From Nageia nagi (Eukaryota; Pinophyta), in contig JBITNC010000001.1 of assembly GCA_050084985.1 (NCBI GenBank), positions 166,160,001 through 166,224,000 on the forward strand: DNA of 64,000 nt, in the 5' to 3' direction. Under the pieces are notes generated by a model. It did no database searches and was not told the DNA's origin. It saw only the letters and a program-made list of their open reading frames with translations. The number at the start of each line of letters is the position of its first letter. Positions within the stretch are counted from its first letter, which is position 1. This document shows positions 23,594 to 34,498 of the stretch, one piece after another. The position numbers were made by a program, and so were the translations under genes.

Positions 23594-24128
23594 TGTTAGG
23601 ATTTAATAAGTTTATATAAGCAAGAGCATCAGTAATTCTCTTACTCCTTAGTAAAAGAAACAACATTCAAAACATACTACTAAAATCAAATAACCATGAA
23701 CATCAATCACACAAAGAGAGACACAAGAGATAACGTGGTTCACCCAATGTAGGCTACATCCATGGAGAAGCTTTCAACCCTTTTGCATATCATTCTTCAA
23801 AGTCCTCCCAGCAGCATAACCTTGCTACAATCTTCACTTTGGAGTTACAACAAAACCTCACTACAATCTCTCTCTCTCAACAATCACAATCTACTTCACA
23901 ATTGATGTCAAAACTACAATAATACATGCCTCAACTCAAGCCTCTTATTTACAGGTACAAACTAACCCAACTTAAACCCAAGTTGGATCAGGAAGGTTGT
24001 TAGGTAACCCCCAACCCTTCTATAACTGATAACTAGGTGTCATGGCTTCTTGGCAACTGAAATTTGGTGTTAAACAGAAAGAAACTGCTCTCTATTTTCT
24101 AACCGGTTGTAGTCTCCATTTTCTAACA
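23594..24128 (-). repeat. C2 5' LTR
   Basis: 535 bp partner of 19043-19577. The TATA box position reads TGTAAATA on the minus strand (23946-23953), a single transition from the 3' copy. Confidence 0.97.
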
Positions 24129-24133
24129 TTATA

Positions 24134-25000
24134 TTCCTTTTATTATACTCATGTTCATAATAACTTGGATTCCTTTTATTCTTTATGGGATACATTGTTG
24201 GTTTTTCCTCCACATGGCTAGAGGATACCACATTGTATTTTGGATGGGTTCCTTGTGCATGAACTCCTTTTTATGTGAATTCCCTTTATTTCAATCTCCA
24301 TTTTGGTAATGAGTTCTCCTAGATACATCGTATCACTAGCCATGTCCAAATATAGTTTCATGGTGCTATGATAAGCTTATAGAATTGTTTGTAAATTTGG
24401 ATAGGAGAGAATTCCCTCAAAATTTTATTCTTTCTCTAGTAACATAAGATCATAGTTTAACTAAATTAATCCATATCTCTCTTGCATTTGGTCAACCATA
24501 AAGTTATCTTCCCATTTGGTCAAGTCCATGTCCCCTTATTTTGTTAAAATTGTATTCTCTCTTTCTTTTTCCTTTAGAGATGAAGGTGGGGTAATCATGG
24601 GTGTTTCTTTGGGTTTGGCTTGACTATTAATTTCTTGGAATTTGGTTTCCTCCTTAGCCTTATGACTCCATGAAACAAATTTCAATAGGTCCTTCTATCC
24701 TATAATGTCCAAAAATATCATAAAATCTACTACCTTTGTATAGTTATTACATCTCTTTTTGTATTTCTTGAGTAGATCATCCAACTTCATTACTTTATCA
24801 TTTATTACCATTGTTTTCATAGGTGGTTCCCTCCTTATACTAGTAATCACATGATTACATAAATCTAATACTTTTTCTAGTTTCTCTACCCTAAGCTTCC
24901 ATAGTGGATGTCTTGGTTAACTTCTAGTATCCAATGTAGGTTTTCCAACTTCTTGGATTTCACCATCTAGTTTATGTCTTTGTATGTTTTTGAAACTCAA
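24134..25000 (-). pseudogene. G2 internal coding-like remnant, unassigned
   Basis: Minus-strand reading is partly open and lysine- and glutamate-rich: KLRVEKLEKVLDLCNHVI, KVMKLDDLLKKYKKRCNNYT, KWEDNFMVDQMQERYGLI, HVEEKPTMYPIKNKRNP. Its place, downstream of the leader of a gypsy element, suggests gag, but I find neither a zinc knuckle nor a diagnostic gag motif. A tethering or coiled-coil segment of an unrelated capture is also possible. Several stops. Confidence 0.4.
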
Positions 25001-26599
25001 AAATAAATTACACCTTATTATTCCTAATTTAATTTGCTTGTTAAAATTAAACTTCTTATAACTTCTAGAATACATATTTCTTTTTTTTTCCTTATTTCTC
25101 CTATTGAAATAAAAATTACAAATTACTCAAACCTAGATTTTAATTTTTGTAATAGTGGAATGATTTGATTGAATTTCAAACCTGTGGGTTGGACCCGAAG
25201 ACCAACTTTGATTTAACCTATATTTTTTTAAAGCTCAAAGTTCACACACACAAATTGGAATAGTGCATAATTAACTCCAAATTTTGAAAATTGACCAAGA
25301 TCTTAGATTTCCAACCTTCAATGGATGAATTTCTATAAACTCATAGCAAATTGAGTCTCCTATACTCCTAATGTCTCACTTGTAGCTACCAGATTGTAGA
25401 AATAACAACAAAATTATCCCATCATCTCCTTCTAAGCCTTGATGGTGTAGATGCCATGGTGAAATCTTATCAATATAAGCAAATTGACTCTTCTTTCCCT
25501 TAATGTCCTCCTTGCAATGACCCCCAACTCTAAATTTTCTAGTAAATTCATGCTAGAATATCCAATGAACCTCCAAAAACTATCAGATATCAAGCTTCAT
25601 GATGAAATTAAGATAATACTTACAATTGTGTATCACAGTGATGCAAGCATAACTCAAAATTGGCCTTAACAAGCTAATGTATCTTTCTAGATGCCTTCAA
25701 AATGCAGTAAAGAGCTTAAAAACTCCTTTAAAATACCAATGTTTGATCTCAAATGGTTACAAAATACCAAATTTTCCTCTAAAAATGCCTTAGAATGCTA
25801 CATTCACCTTAAGATGAATTCAATATGCATATCAAACTTCAAAAATACCCTCAATATGCCAATATCTAGCTCAAGCCTACCTCAAAATGCAAAATATACC
25901 TCAAAAATACTCTCAATATGCTAACATCTACCTCCAAATGGGCTGAAAAATCCCAAACAACCTCAAATCTAGGCCTTTTCAACCCAAACAAATGACTTCT
26001 TAGCTTCTCATATGCTAAATTCAAAAAACAAACTTCAAACTTGATGGAAAAAGATTAAATTTTTTAAAAATTACCTCTCACCAAGTTAGAAAAACCTCCT
26101 TGAAGTCTCAAAAATTGAATTTATGGTAATAATGGGTCCAACAAACTACCAAAAGGTGGGATATGGTCATTTAAATTGCTAATGTCTCACTCCCAATGTC
26201 CAAGTCTAGTAATTTCACCTCAAAATTTTTACTATGAGCTCAAGTTAATTCCATTGGGATGCTATCTCTAGATCTTCTATTAGGATGAGCAGATCTCTTC
26301 AACAACTTCTCCTTCTTACTTGAAAAAAAATTGAAAGATCTCCTTAGTAAGTGTTACCACTATGATTCCAACAATATATCACTATGAACTGGTACCACTA
26401 TAGTTTTTAGCTTCTCTAGAAATGTCTTTTAACTTTATCACCAATAGAACTATGAGATTCTTCTTTATTACAAACTCTCCAATACGATAGAGAGATCTCC
26501 TTAAACTCCTCAATAATTCTCACCCAATAGTAGGGGCAAGATATGAACTCTTCAAAATTTCCCTTAGCCTTTGTTACTTGAAAGGATGGCAAGATTAAA
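25001..26599 (-). other. G2 5' leader region
   Basis: Non-coding interval between the primer-binding site and the first coding-like part, with short chance frames only. It includes the minisatellite-like stretch listed separately. Confidence 0.45.
25735..25975. repeat. Minisatellite-like degenerate tandem repeat
   Basis: Recurring words such as CCTCAAAAATAC, CTCAATATGC and ACCTCAAAATG form imperfect units of about 60-70 bp; the clearest pair is about 25837-25898 and 25899-25945. It lies in the leader of G2. Confidence 0.6.
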
Positions 26600-26611
26600 G
26601 CTTTGATACTA
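26600..26611 (-). other. G2 primer-binding site (worn)
   Basis: Minus strand TAGTATCAAAGC, one base inside the 5' LTR; one transition away from TGGTATCAAAGC, a variant of the initiator-methionine site. It fixes the orientation of G2. Confidence 0.65.
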
Positions 26612-26612
26612 C

Positions 26613-27949
26613 TATGATGATCCCAAATCAATGGATCATGCTTAAACATCTAGAAGAGGGATGTTTATCCAAAAGCTTTATATATACCAAATCAAACTCA
26701 AAATGGAAAAAAATACTCCAAATTCCAACATTATAAGATTAAATTATAAAATTAAACCAAAAATTAGACTAAAACCTAACGTTGGATTACAGAAGGAAAA
26801 ATAAAAAAATTCAAGTATTAAAACTACACTCTAGATCCAACATCCAAGCATAAGAGGCAAATTACAAAATGTAGGAAAAATAAAGTAATTTTATTGAGAT
26901 ATGAAATGCAAAATAACAATTACAATATTTTTTACCTAAGGATCTTACACCAAGGTTTCCTCTAATAGGGTTATTTTGGATTACTCTAGGGCCTCACCAA
27001 TTGCAACCATAGTAAGGCCCAACCTAAGGCTTCCCTAATACTTATGTGATGGAACGAAAAGTTTACTCTTGAGGTTAGCCTTTAATCACCTCAAGAACTA
27101 AAATAAAAATTGCTCCATATGTGATGAAGATAGAGTTCTCATACTCAATCAGATAAAAGGGGTTTTAATCATCAATTCAACATATCTCTTAATGTCTAGG
27201 ATTCCTCCTTTTATAAGCATGGATGATCATCTTCTAGTATTGCATTAAGATTATATAATGGTGAAGAGATGTGATTCATGTGCTCATGTTAATAATTTCT
27301 AATACAAAGAGCCTTGGGATAAGTGAGATGACATCTAAGGACATATAAATGTAATGCCTAAGTAGGGTCATGCTAGTGTGCCTTGGGATTAGTTCCATGG
27401 GTCCAAATACCTAAGAGGGATTAAATAGGACCTTAATCCTCTAATTTGAGGGTGAATTTATACATAAATGCCCAACATACAAGTGTGGGAGCCATCCAGT
27501 ACCTTAGGATACCAAATTTCTCTTATGTAGTACCATGTCCAAGCTGGGTTATGCTGGAGATGCCTCAAAGTTAGTGGAATCACCTAGGGGTATGCTCTAC
27601 CTCAAAGAGGGGAGAATTAATGATAAAAGGACCATTTAAATGCCAATATTATATTCATCAAGGCTAAAAATATGCAACAACTCATTATTGAAGACTAATA
27701 TTTTATTTACAAATATAATTGCCTTGCTATCATTAATGTGATATTATTGGTATTTTAAGCACTTAACTAAATATAATAAATAAATAAAAAGATTAATTGT
27801 TCCATAATTAGAGTATTTAACTAAGTATATAAGTGGAACTTATAATATTTAGCTAAAAATTTTAAAAATAGATAAAATAAAAACTAAGCTAACATTCCCA
27901 TATATCAAAGGTGAAATGGGGAAAACGCCATAAAAATGGGAACATTACA
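26613..27949 (-). repeat. G2 5' LTR
   Basis: About 1.34 kb, partner of 16911-18278. On the minus strand it begins TGTAATGTTCCCATTTTTAT and ends GGGATCATCATA, where the last CA has become TA. Confidence 0.87.
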
Positions 27950-27954
27950 CTCTC

Positions 27955-28307
27955 CTTTGAACATTGGAATATCTACCTTGGCATTTGTATTGAACAATGA
28001 AAGATTTATTGGTGGTGATGAAGTTGAAGATGATTGACCACTATCTTATCTTCCTCTAGTTGGTTGTACCTCCTCATAGGGTTTTCTAATAATTAAGTCA
28101 ACGAGTCTAGATAAATTGGCTTCCATTTTAAAAAATCTCCTTAGAAAATAATCATTATTAGATTGATGAACATAAGGAGACTCCTCTTTGAGAATATTAT
28201 CCATTGGATCTATTCTCTTTATTATTCTTCCACTCTTAGTGTCTTTAGGTTACAAATAAGGATTTTGACTCCTCCTCCCTTGCATCCATAGTCTCAAATC
28301 AAACTTG
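27955..28307 (-). pseudogene. G1 gag N-terminal part
   Basis: Minus-strand reading: MDNILKEESPYVHQSNNDYF, FKMEANLSRLVDLIIRKPYE, SSPPINLSLFNTNAKVDIPM and FKGE at the G2 junction. It continues as VDANKLNKWLKQLEVYF at 16905, across G2. The KVDIPMFKGEVDANKLNKW stretch is the usual start of the gypsy gag capsid domain. Lies just downstream of the primer-binding site. Confidence 0.75.
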
Positions 28308-28319
28308 ACTTTAATACCA
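28308..28319 (-). other. G1 primer-binding site (worn)
   Basis: Minus strand TGGTATTAAAGT next to the 5' LTR; TGGTAT plus AAAG fit the TGGTATCAAAGC variant with changes. Confidence 0.55.
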
Positions 28320-29394
28320 CTTGATCTATAAATTCCTAAAGCTTATAGTCTTTAGTGAATCAACACATACAAATTTTTGTTATCAAATTTAGAGATTAAT
28401 CAAAGATTCCATTTTAAGTGAATTTAACCATGAAACCTATTCATTCTACTACACATTATGAATAGGAATAAAAAAATAAATATCACTTAACATTCATAAT
28501 TAAATAGGTATTTAATGAGGTTCTTGTCATTATGAGTGTACATCCTCCATAATTGTAGTCTTTGAATACATCAAGCACTATAAATTATAATTACAACAAG
28601 GAGAAGTTCCTTTGGTTGTATCCTCAACATAGAAATAGATCCTCTCATAAGTAATCATACCTCAACCCTCAACGATTTTGTTCTATAATACTTTTCATCT
28701 ATTAACTCCAATATTATCTTCTACACCTAAATTCTAGTTGAATCCTATAATTATTCCCCCATTCATCTTCCTTAATGATACACCTCAAATTTATTTTAAC
28801 TACTTTTAAGTTCATTTCAACTACCCACATCTCTTTCTAATAGTAAAACTATTAGCTAGGTCACTTCAACTACCCACATCTCATTTCAATAGTAAAATTA
28901 TTAGTTGGGTCACTTCAACCTTCCATTGATGGTTCTCACTCTTTTTCACCATATCATCTCATTTGACATCCTTATCCTTTATTCCAACTACTAGGTGAAT
29001 AATTTTGGGTGATTGTATTTTACCAAGTGTTAGAGTAACTAGTCGAGTTTTGGTTCCTGTTGCTAACTCACTAATTCCCAAATGGCCAAAAGTTATCGCT
29101 AGTCAATAAGTATTAGTTGGATAGACTCTATCATTAGTCACTAAGTCTCTGGTGATCAAAATGTATCTCTAATTGGTAAGTGTCAGATGGTTAGATTCTA
29201 TCATTAGTCACTAAGTCTTGGGTGGCTAAACTTTATCACTAGTCACTAAGTCTCAAGTTCAATATGCTAGATTATTCTACATATACATGGAACTACTACT
29301 ACAAAAATTAAATTTAGAATTATATTGGGTATCACTTTAAATTTAACATCATTTTACATTATTTTTTATTTTGATTTTTTTATAGATCCAATGA

Positions 29395-29565
29395 TAAATT
29401 TGACTCTAAGTACGATGCAAACTTGATGGTATGTCTAACTCTAAATTTGACTCTAAATCTAACTCTAAGTATGATGCAAATCCTATGCTATGTGTGATTA
29501 TAAATCTAACTTTAAGTATGATGTAAATATGACTCTAATTTTGATGCAAATTTTGAGGTTAAATT
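29395..29565. repeat. Left subterminal repeats of the CACTA element
   Basis: At least four copies of a TGACTCTAA or TAACTCTAAGTATGATGCAAA-like unit. In CACTA elements such repeats are transposase binding sites; here that is by family analogy. Confidence 0.65.
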
Positions 29566-29643
29566 TACATTAGATCTTGACCATTGATCAAAAAACTTGA
29601 TCGATGATCATCATTAAATTGCTAAAAACCCCCTTTTATTGTA

Positions 29644-30335
29644 AAATATGGAAACATAGAGAAGGTATACAAATTATTTAAAAAGGTACATGATGTAGAC
29701 ATAATTTTATAGACTACAATGATAATAAGATATGCATAAAAAGGGTTTTTTTTAAAAGACTCTTGATACTAATAAGGATATCCAATTGTTAGATGTAAAG
29801 CCAAATTGTGTAACCTTTGCGAGCATTCTTACAACATGTACCATCATGGGAGCTCCAAAATAGGTATGGAAATCTATCAAATAGTAGTTAAAAATGGTTT
29901 TCCTTTGAATGTTGTGGTTATGAGTTCCTTGATATAAATTTATGCAAAACATGGAAGAATACACAAGGCCTATTAAAAATACCAATAGTATTCTTGCCAA
30001 ATCAATTCACCTCTCTCAACATCCTCATGATATGTGCCAAATTGGGTGATTTGTAATAGGGTTTATACATATATCAAAGACTATTTAAAAGTCAATTTAT
30101 ATCACATATTGTGATTATGAATGCCCAAATAGATGTGTGAACAATATTAAAGTGTAGGAAATGAATGTGAATCGTTTGATAAGATGCATAATGCAACACA
30201 ATTTGATGGAGTGGAATGATTACAAGATATACATAAAATGGATTTTCTAAGGAGGACCTGGAGAATTTTAAGCAGATGTAGTCATTAGTAGTAAAGCCAT
30301 ACTTTTACACTCTTTGAGCTAATGAAGCACTTGGG
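29644..30335 (+). pseudogene. Captured PPR gene fragment inside the CACTA element
   Basis: Plus-strand reading over several frames gives consecutive pentatricopeptide repeats: YGNIEKVYKLFKKVHDVDII, LDVKPNCVTFASILTTCTIM, GMEIYQIVVKNGFPLNVVV, MSSLI-stop-IYAKHGRIHKAY, a further unit with CAKLGDL and KSQFISHIVIMNAQIDV, and NGFSKEDLENFKQM followed by VVKPYFYTL. These are the alternating motifs of PLS-class PPR proteins, which bind organellar RNA. The fragment has no start, no organelle targeting sequence and no E or DYW tail, and carries frameshifts and stops. About 690 bp, roughly six to seven repeats. Its location between subterminal repeats shows transduplication by the transposon. Confidence 0.85.
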
Positions 30336-30419
30336 AACCAACCCTAAAAATAAACTAAAAAACTAGAACTAGTTTTTGGTTTCTAATTCTTTTTCAAAAA
30401 CATTTAAACTATGATGCTA

Positions 30420-30620
30420 TAATCAACATAAAATGACTCTATTTTTGATGCAAAATGACCTATTTTCAATGAAAATGACTCTATCTATGACACAAAATGA
30501 TTTTACTTTCAATGGAAAATGACTCTATTTTCAATGCAAAAATGTATCTATTTTCAGCATAAAAATGAATCTATTTTTAACATAAAATAACTCTATTTTT
30601 GATGTAATATGATGCTATAT
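30420..30620. repeat. Right subterminal repeats of the CACTA element
   Basis: About seven copies of an AAAATGACTCTATTTTTGAT-like unit, in the same orientation as the left set and sharing its GACTCTA core. Confidence 0.7.
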
Positions 30621-30839
30621 ATGACTTTAGAAGTCATGAAAATATTGATATTATATTTAACACATTATTTAGCATTAGTAATATTGTCATCTTGGGAGAA
30701 AAAAATAAAATACAAAATGACACACACCCTGATGCTAAATCCCTTTGTTATAGTAGTGATCCAGTCTTCATCATGGAAACTTATGGCTTGAATTCCCAAT
30801 GAAGATAGATCTCCAAATCATATTACCTTCAGCAAATGA

Positions 30840-31840
30840 TATTGCTATAAAATAATATTAGTGTTATTTATGAGAAGATTCTAGAGTAGGTGTTGATAAA
30901 ATTATTAGAAATTATTAACTAAAACTAATTAATTTTATATTAATTCAAAGGTTTAGGGGATTAGGATGGTTATCATTTTATTATGATCCTTTAGAATACA
31001 AGAATTAATAAATGTTATCCATAAACATATTTAGGTGTATAGATAATTAATATACCTTTTTAAAATATGGATGATGAGATGACATCTTGGTGAAATTTGA
31101 TGTTGGGTATTATTATTTATATGAAATATTATGTGAAGTTAGTTTCTTATATCTTAGTAGATAACTACTTTTAATTTAGTTGAAATTTATTTCTTAATTC
31201 AATAAGTTTTAATAAGAGTATCTTATTATTAAGAATGAAAGGAAATGTTTACGTGATGAATATATTTCCTATATTAGAATAGAAGAAAATAAGTAATCAA
31301 AGTTTAAAACATTAGGAATATTTTGATAAAGTTACCAATATAATTTTAGGAGAAACTTAGTAGGTCATTAATTCACAAGATGTAAAGAAAAATGGGATTA
31401 ATGGTAAGTCTAGTAAATTGGGATACAAAGATAAGGTTATCAATAAGGTGATGCTCATTAAAATTGAATAATAATAATACTATCGTGAGAATGATGAATT
31501 CATCATACCACAAGTAAATAAGAAGAAAGATAAACTTTTGGAGACATGATGGGAAAATCTTAATAAATAGTTTATGAATACCATAATTTATCCATGAGTA
31601 GTCATGTCTAGAATCTCCTTAGATGGAAACATGTTACATGGTCAAAGGAAAAAATATTAATATTTAATGTGAGAATAAGGATTAGTATATTTATGACACA
31701 TATCGCTTTGAAGTTTAAGAGATCAATTTTAAAATAACACAAGAAGAGCTTCTTGAACTTTGGGAAGGCAATTTAGGGACTCTAATTACTATGTATTTAT
31801 ATTCATTCAATCTAATGCACCATGATGTACTTTTCATTTT
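30840..31840. other. AT-rich stretch without an identifiable gene
   Basis: Flank of G1. If the G0 LTR had continued into an internal region, it would resume here, but I see no gag motif. A short plus-strand stretch near 31380-31470 (GYKDKVINKVMLIKIE) reads like coding sequence, too short to assign. Confidence 0.3.
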
Positions 31841-31849
31841 TAATTAATA

Positions 31850-31965
31850 AAATAATTATGTTGGATGTGGCTTATAGCCCATGTATTTTTCTTCTTGATG
31901 TTACATCAAGAGTTTCCCACGTTAATAAAATCTTGGTGTCTATGGTGAATGTTTTTTAATGCACT
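31850..31965 (+). repeat. Copia LTR remnant (U5 part)
   Basis: TTGGATGTGGC, GTTTCCCACGTTAATAAAA and CTTGGTGTC occur in the same order as TGGATGTAGCC, GAACCACGTTA and TCTTGTGTC in the LTR of C2 on its coding strand. This looks like the U5 region of an older plus-strand copia LTR. The outer limits are not recognisable and no primer-binding site follows. Confidence 0.5.
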
Positions 31966-34498
31966 TTTTCTCTTGTAAACTTAATATAAATGTCAAGATA
32001 ATAAATCATCTTATTAATTAGATATTAGACTTATGTCAATGCATATCATACATCTTTACATGGGTTTAAATGAAAGCTAAGTTATAAAGAATGTGACTAT
32101 GTGGATTTGGGTATCTTTTTAAAGTCTATGCTTGAATATGAATTCATAATTGACATAAGAATAACTTCTAGATACAAACTTTATATGAGCATTATTTGAC
32201 AATTAAGAAAACAAACATTATTAGTAATTATGTATGCTAGATTATTTTCCAACTTAATATGAGTTGTAAAACCCACAAGTAAGATTAGCTATAGAAAATT
32301 AAAAGATCCTAATAAAGAAATTATGTAAAGTACTAGATAGGTTGATATGGTGAAAATTAATCATTGAGGAAAATATCTTACATGACATAATTGTAAGATC
32401 AAGTTATGCAAACAAGATCAAGGAACTTGCATCACCCAATCTTGAATGGGTTTTAGAATCTTGATACTAATTAAGACAAGATATAATAATAAATATCTGT
32501 ATCCCAATAGTATAATAAGGCCACCAGTTAATATGAGGTTTTAGTAGGATATTTTTAACTCAAAGTGGGATAATATTTGATGAGAAAGATTAAATTTTAA
32601 ATGATTTATGGCACAACTTTGATCTATAACTACAATTTTGTAATAGGATATTGGATAATGATTAGTAATATATATACTAAATTAATAGACCTTATTCCAT
32701 AATGTTTTTGTCAAATGAATAGATAGTAAAAAAATAAGGGACACATATTAAAGACAATTTGAGTAATAAAATAATAAATTATAGAAATGGATGTACAAAT
32801 TCTCAAGGTTGTTAAAGTAATGCTATGATTACTCACCTATTTAATCTTTTAAAACTAGTGATAGGTGATTTAGACATAGTGAAAGACATAAGAAAAGAGA
32901 AAAAAATTAGGAAACCCTATACAAAGCACCAAAAATTACCTAACTAGCTAGAGAACTTGGTAAAATATCTACTATTAGATCCCTCTCCTCCTTCATATAG
33001 AGCTCATTGCTATCTTGCTTTCCCTAAAGAATAAAAATTTACCAACTCAAAATAACAAAATTAATTCTTCCATTACATACAAATAAAACAAACAAACACA
33101 TCCTTTTACATATTTACTAGGTGTTAATAAAAAATGCATTTAACCTTAATATTCATTGGTTGAAATAAGTCAAACTCTCCATAGGTGAAGTTTCTTCAAT
33201 ATCAAATCAATAACATTCTTTATTTCTAACTATATTCCCTAAAAACAACTCCAAGTAATCCTCTGAAAGTGGTCCCAGATTTTTAAGCATATTACTTTTG
33301 TAAATCCTTAATTGAGGAGAATAAATACTAGCTATTACTTCCATAGTATATTTTATATCTTCTTTAGGAAATCAATTCCAAACCTTATTTACACCTCTTC
33401 CTCATATAACTGCTTATGTTAGCTCATATTTGAAATAAACATTGTTGTGTCTAGAAAAGATGAGAATATTTATGCCATTCATTAGCCTTTGATGGCAATC
33501 ATGTGGATGAAAAGATCTCCAAATCACTTCATCTAGATAGAACTTTTCCATTTAAAAAATGGAATTTGCCAATGATTGATGTGAATTAAATAGATAAAAA
33601 CCAAATTTATAGGGAAATTGTCCACATGGAATATTCCTAAATTTCTTTATCATTCTAACTCTAGTATCTTTAACACTCTACCTAACCAATTCCAATATAA
33701 ACAAGCAAATTTGGATATGCTATAGTAAGACCCTTGGGTTGTATTTTTGCACAATAAACCTTGACAAAAGAGACTTATTCTATGAAAAGGTATTCTCCAA
33801 TACTTGGCATGAAATCAACTAGAACTTTATTGATGCAGGATAATGGTATTCCTTTTATAAATGCAACTTTAGCACAACATGATAATAAAATGGCTTTTAC
33901 ACTCAATACATAAGGTTTGGTGAATAATATTCAACATACCTTGAATGCAATCAACTTATTTATCTCCTAACATGTATAAGGTTTCATATGGTAATTGACC
34001 TAAAAGGAAATGCATAAGGCTTGAATAGTATAAGAGTTTTAGCAAGATCAAGTCATTTTGTTTGATAGCCTACTTTAACTCAGTAAAATTAATGTATATT
34101 TTGTTATAGATCCATGTAAACTAATTAAATCTCTTTATTCTTTCTCCAGTGCTACTAATTTGCATGATAGAAAATATATGCTTTATCACTATAAGATTAT
34201 CTACAATACTCAATAACATTTATATCATGGTTATCTAGGATGCAAAATTGGGTTTTAAGTAGTATTTTGGAAATGGAAAACATTGAGTGCACAACCTTGC
34301 CTTTTTGAATTGAAAAGGATAATACCAATCATTGGATATATAATGATTAATTCCTTAAAAAAGGATTGGTAGATCAATTGGCACACTATCTAGTTTTTGG
34401 TGAAATATTCTCCTCAAATCCATCAATTGTATGGAGAAAACTTTTTCACCATTCATTTTTCTAAAAGTCCTATTAGCTAGGTGATAAGCTTGAATTAA
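31966..34498. other. AT-rich stretch without an identifiable gene
   Basis: Only short chance frames. The minus strand between about 33000 and 34490 reads open in places (for example HFLLGQLPYETLYMLGDK near 33960-34010), so it may be old transposon coding sequence, but no family motif is convincing. Confidence 0.3.

Larger units (their letters stand above)
19043..24128 (-). mobile_element. C2: nearly intact Ty1/copia element (TNT1/Tork type)
   Basis: Complete minus-strand copia element of 5.1 kb. LTRs 19043-19577 and 23594-24128 (535 bp each), flanked by a perfect 5-bp duplication TTATA (19038-19042 and 24129-24133). It has a full initiator-methionine primer-binding site, a polypurine tract and a coding region broken by a single frameshift. 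It is a different family from C1: the LTRs are dissimilar apart from a U5 motif, while the proteins align along their whole length. It sits in the internal region of G2. Confidence 0.97.
16911..27949 (-). mobile_element. G2: chromodomain Ty3/gypsy element, internally deleted, split by C2
   Basis: Minus-strand element with homologous LTRs at 16911-18278 and 26613-27949. Flanks are CTCTT (16906-16910) and CTCTC (27950-27954), a 5-bp target duplication with one mismatch. Removing G2 joins MFKGE to VDANK in the G1 gag, which confirms the insertion. What remains inside is integrase C-terminus plus chromodomain on the left and a leader plus an unassigned coding-like part on the right; RT, RNase H, protease and the integrase core are absent. 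Copia C2 is inserted at 19043-24128. Confidence 0.88.
29294..30758. mobile_element. Non-autonomous CACTA DNA transposon, 1.47 kb
   Basis: The left end reads TACTACTACAAAAATTAAAT and the right end, reverse-complemented, CACTACTATAACAAAGGGAT: CACTA-type terminal inverted repeats. Flanking triplets AAC (29291-29293) and ATC (30759-30761) are a worn 3-bp duplication; the intact sister LTR shows one triplet here. Subterminal zones carry repeats of a GACTCTA...GATGCAAA pattern at both ends, typical of CACTA elements. No transposase is present. The interior holds a PPR gene fragment. Confidence 0.85.
6208..30834 (-). mobile_element. G1: old Ty3/gypsy element, host of three nested insertions
   Basis: Minus-strand gypsy element whose LTRs lie at about 6208-7189 (3') and 28320-30834 (5', split by a CACTA transposon). 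Internal order on the minus strand is primer-binding site, gag, zinc knuckle, protease, RT, RNase H and integrase, as in Ty3/gypsy. Copia C1 sits in the integrase C-terminal region and gypsy G2 in gag; removing both rejoins the coding reading exactly. A candidate target duplication AATGA occurs at 6203-6207 and 30835-30839, if the LTR ends are placed at 6208 and 30834; the terminal bases are worn, so this is tentative. All reading frames are heavily broken. Confidence 0.8.
28320..30834 (-). repeat. G1 5' LTR, split by a CACTA transposon
   Basis: 28320-29293 and 30759-30834 together align with the 3' LTR 6208-7189. The CACTA insertion lies between ACATGG and CAGTCTTCATC, which are adjacent (ACATGG-ATG-CAATCTTCATC) in the uninterrupted copy. 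The right end is placed at 30834 on the basis of the CA end and AATGA flank and is uncertain by about 12 bases. Confidence 0.72.

Noticed and set aside
29752-30000. Minus-strand 82-codon frame in the CACTA element
   Set aside because: It is antisense to clear PPR repeats on the plus strand and shows no motif of its own.
33000-34490. LINE retrotransposon
   Set aside because: Some minus-strand runs look protein-like, but there is no endonuclease or RT motif and no poly-A tail.
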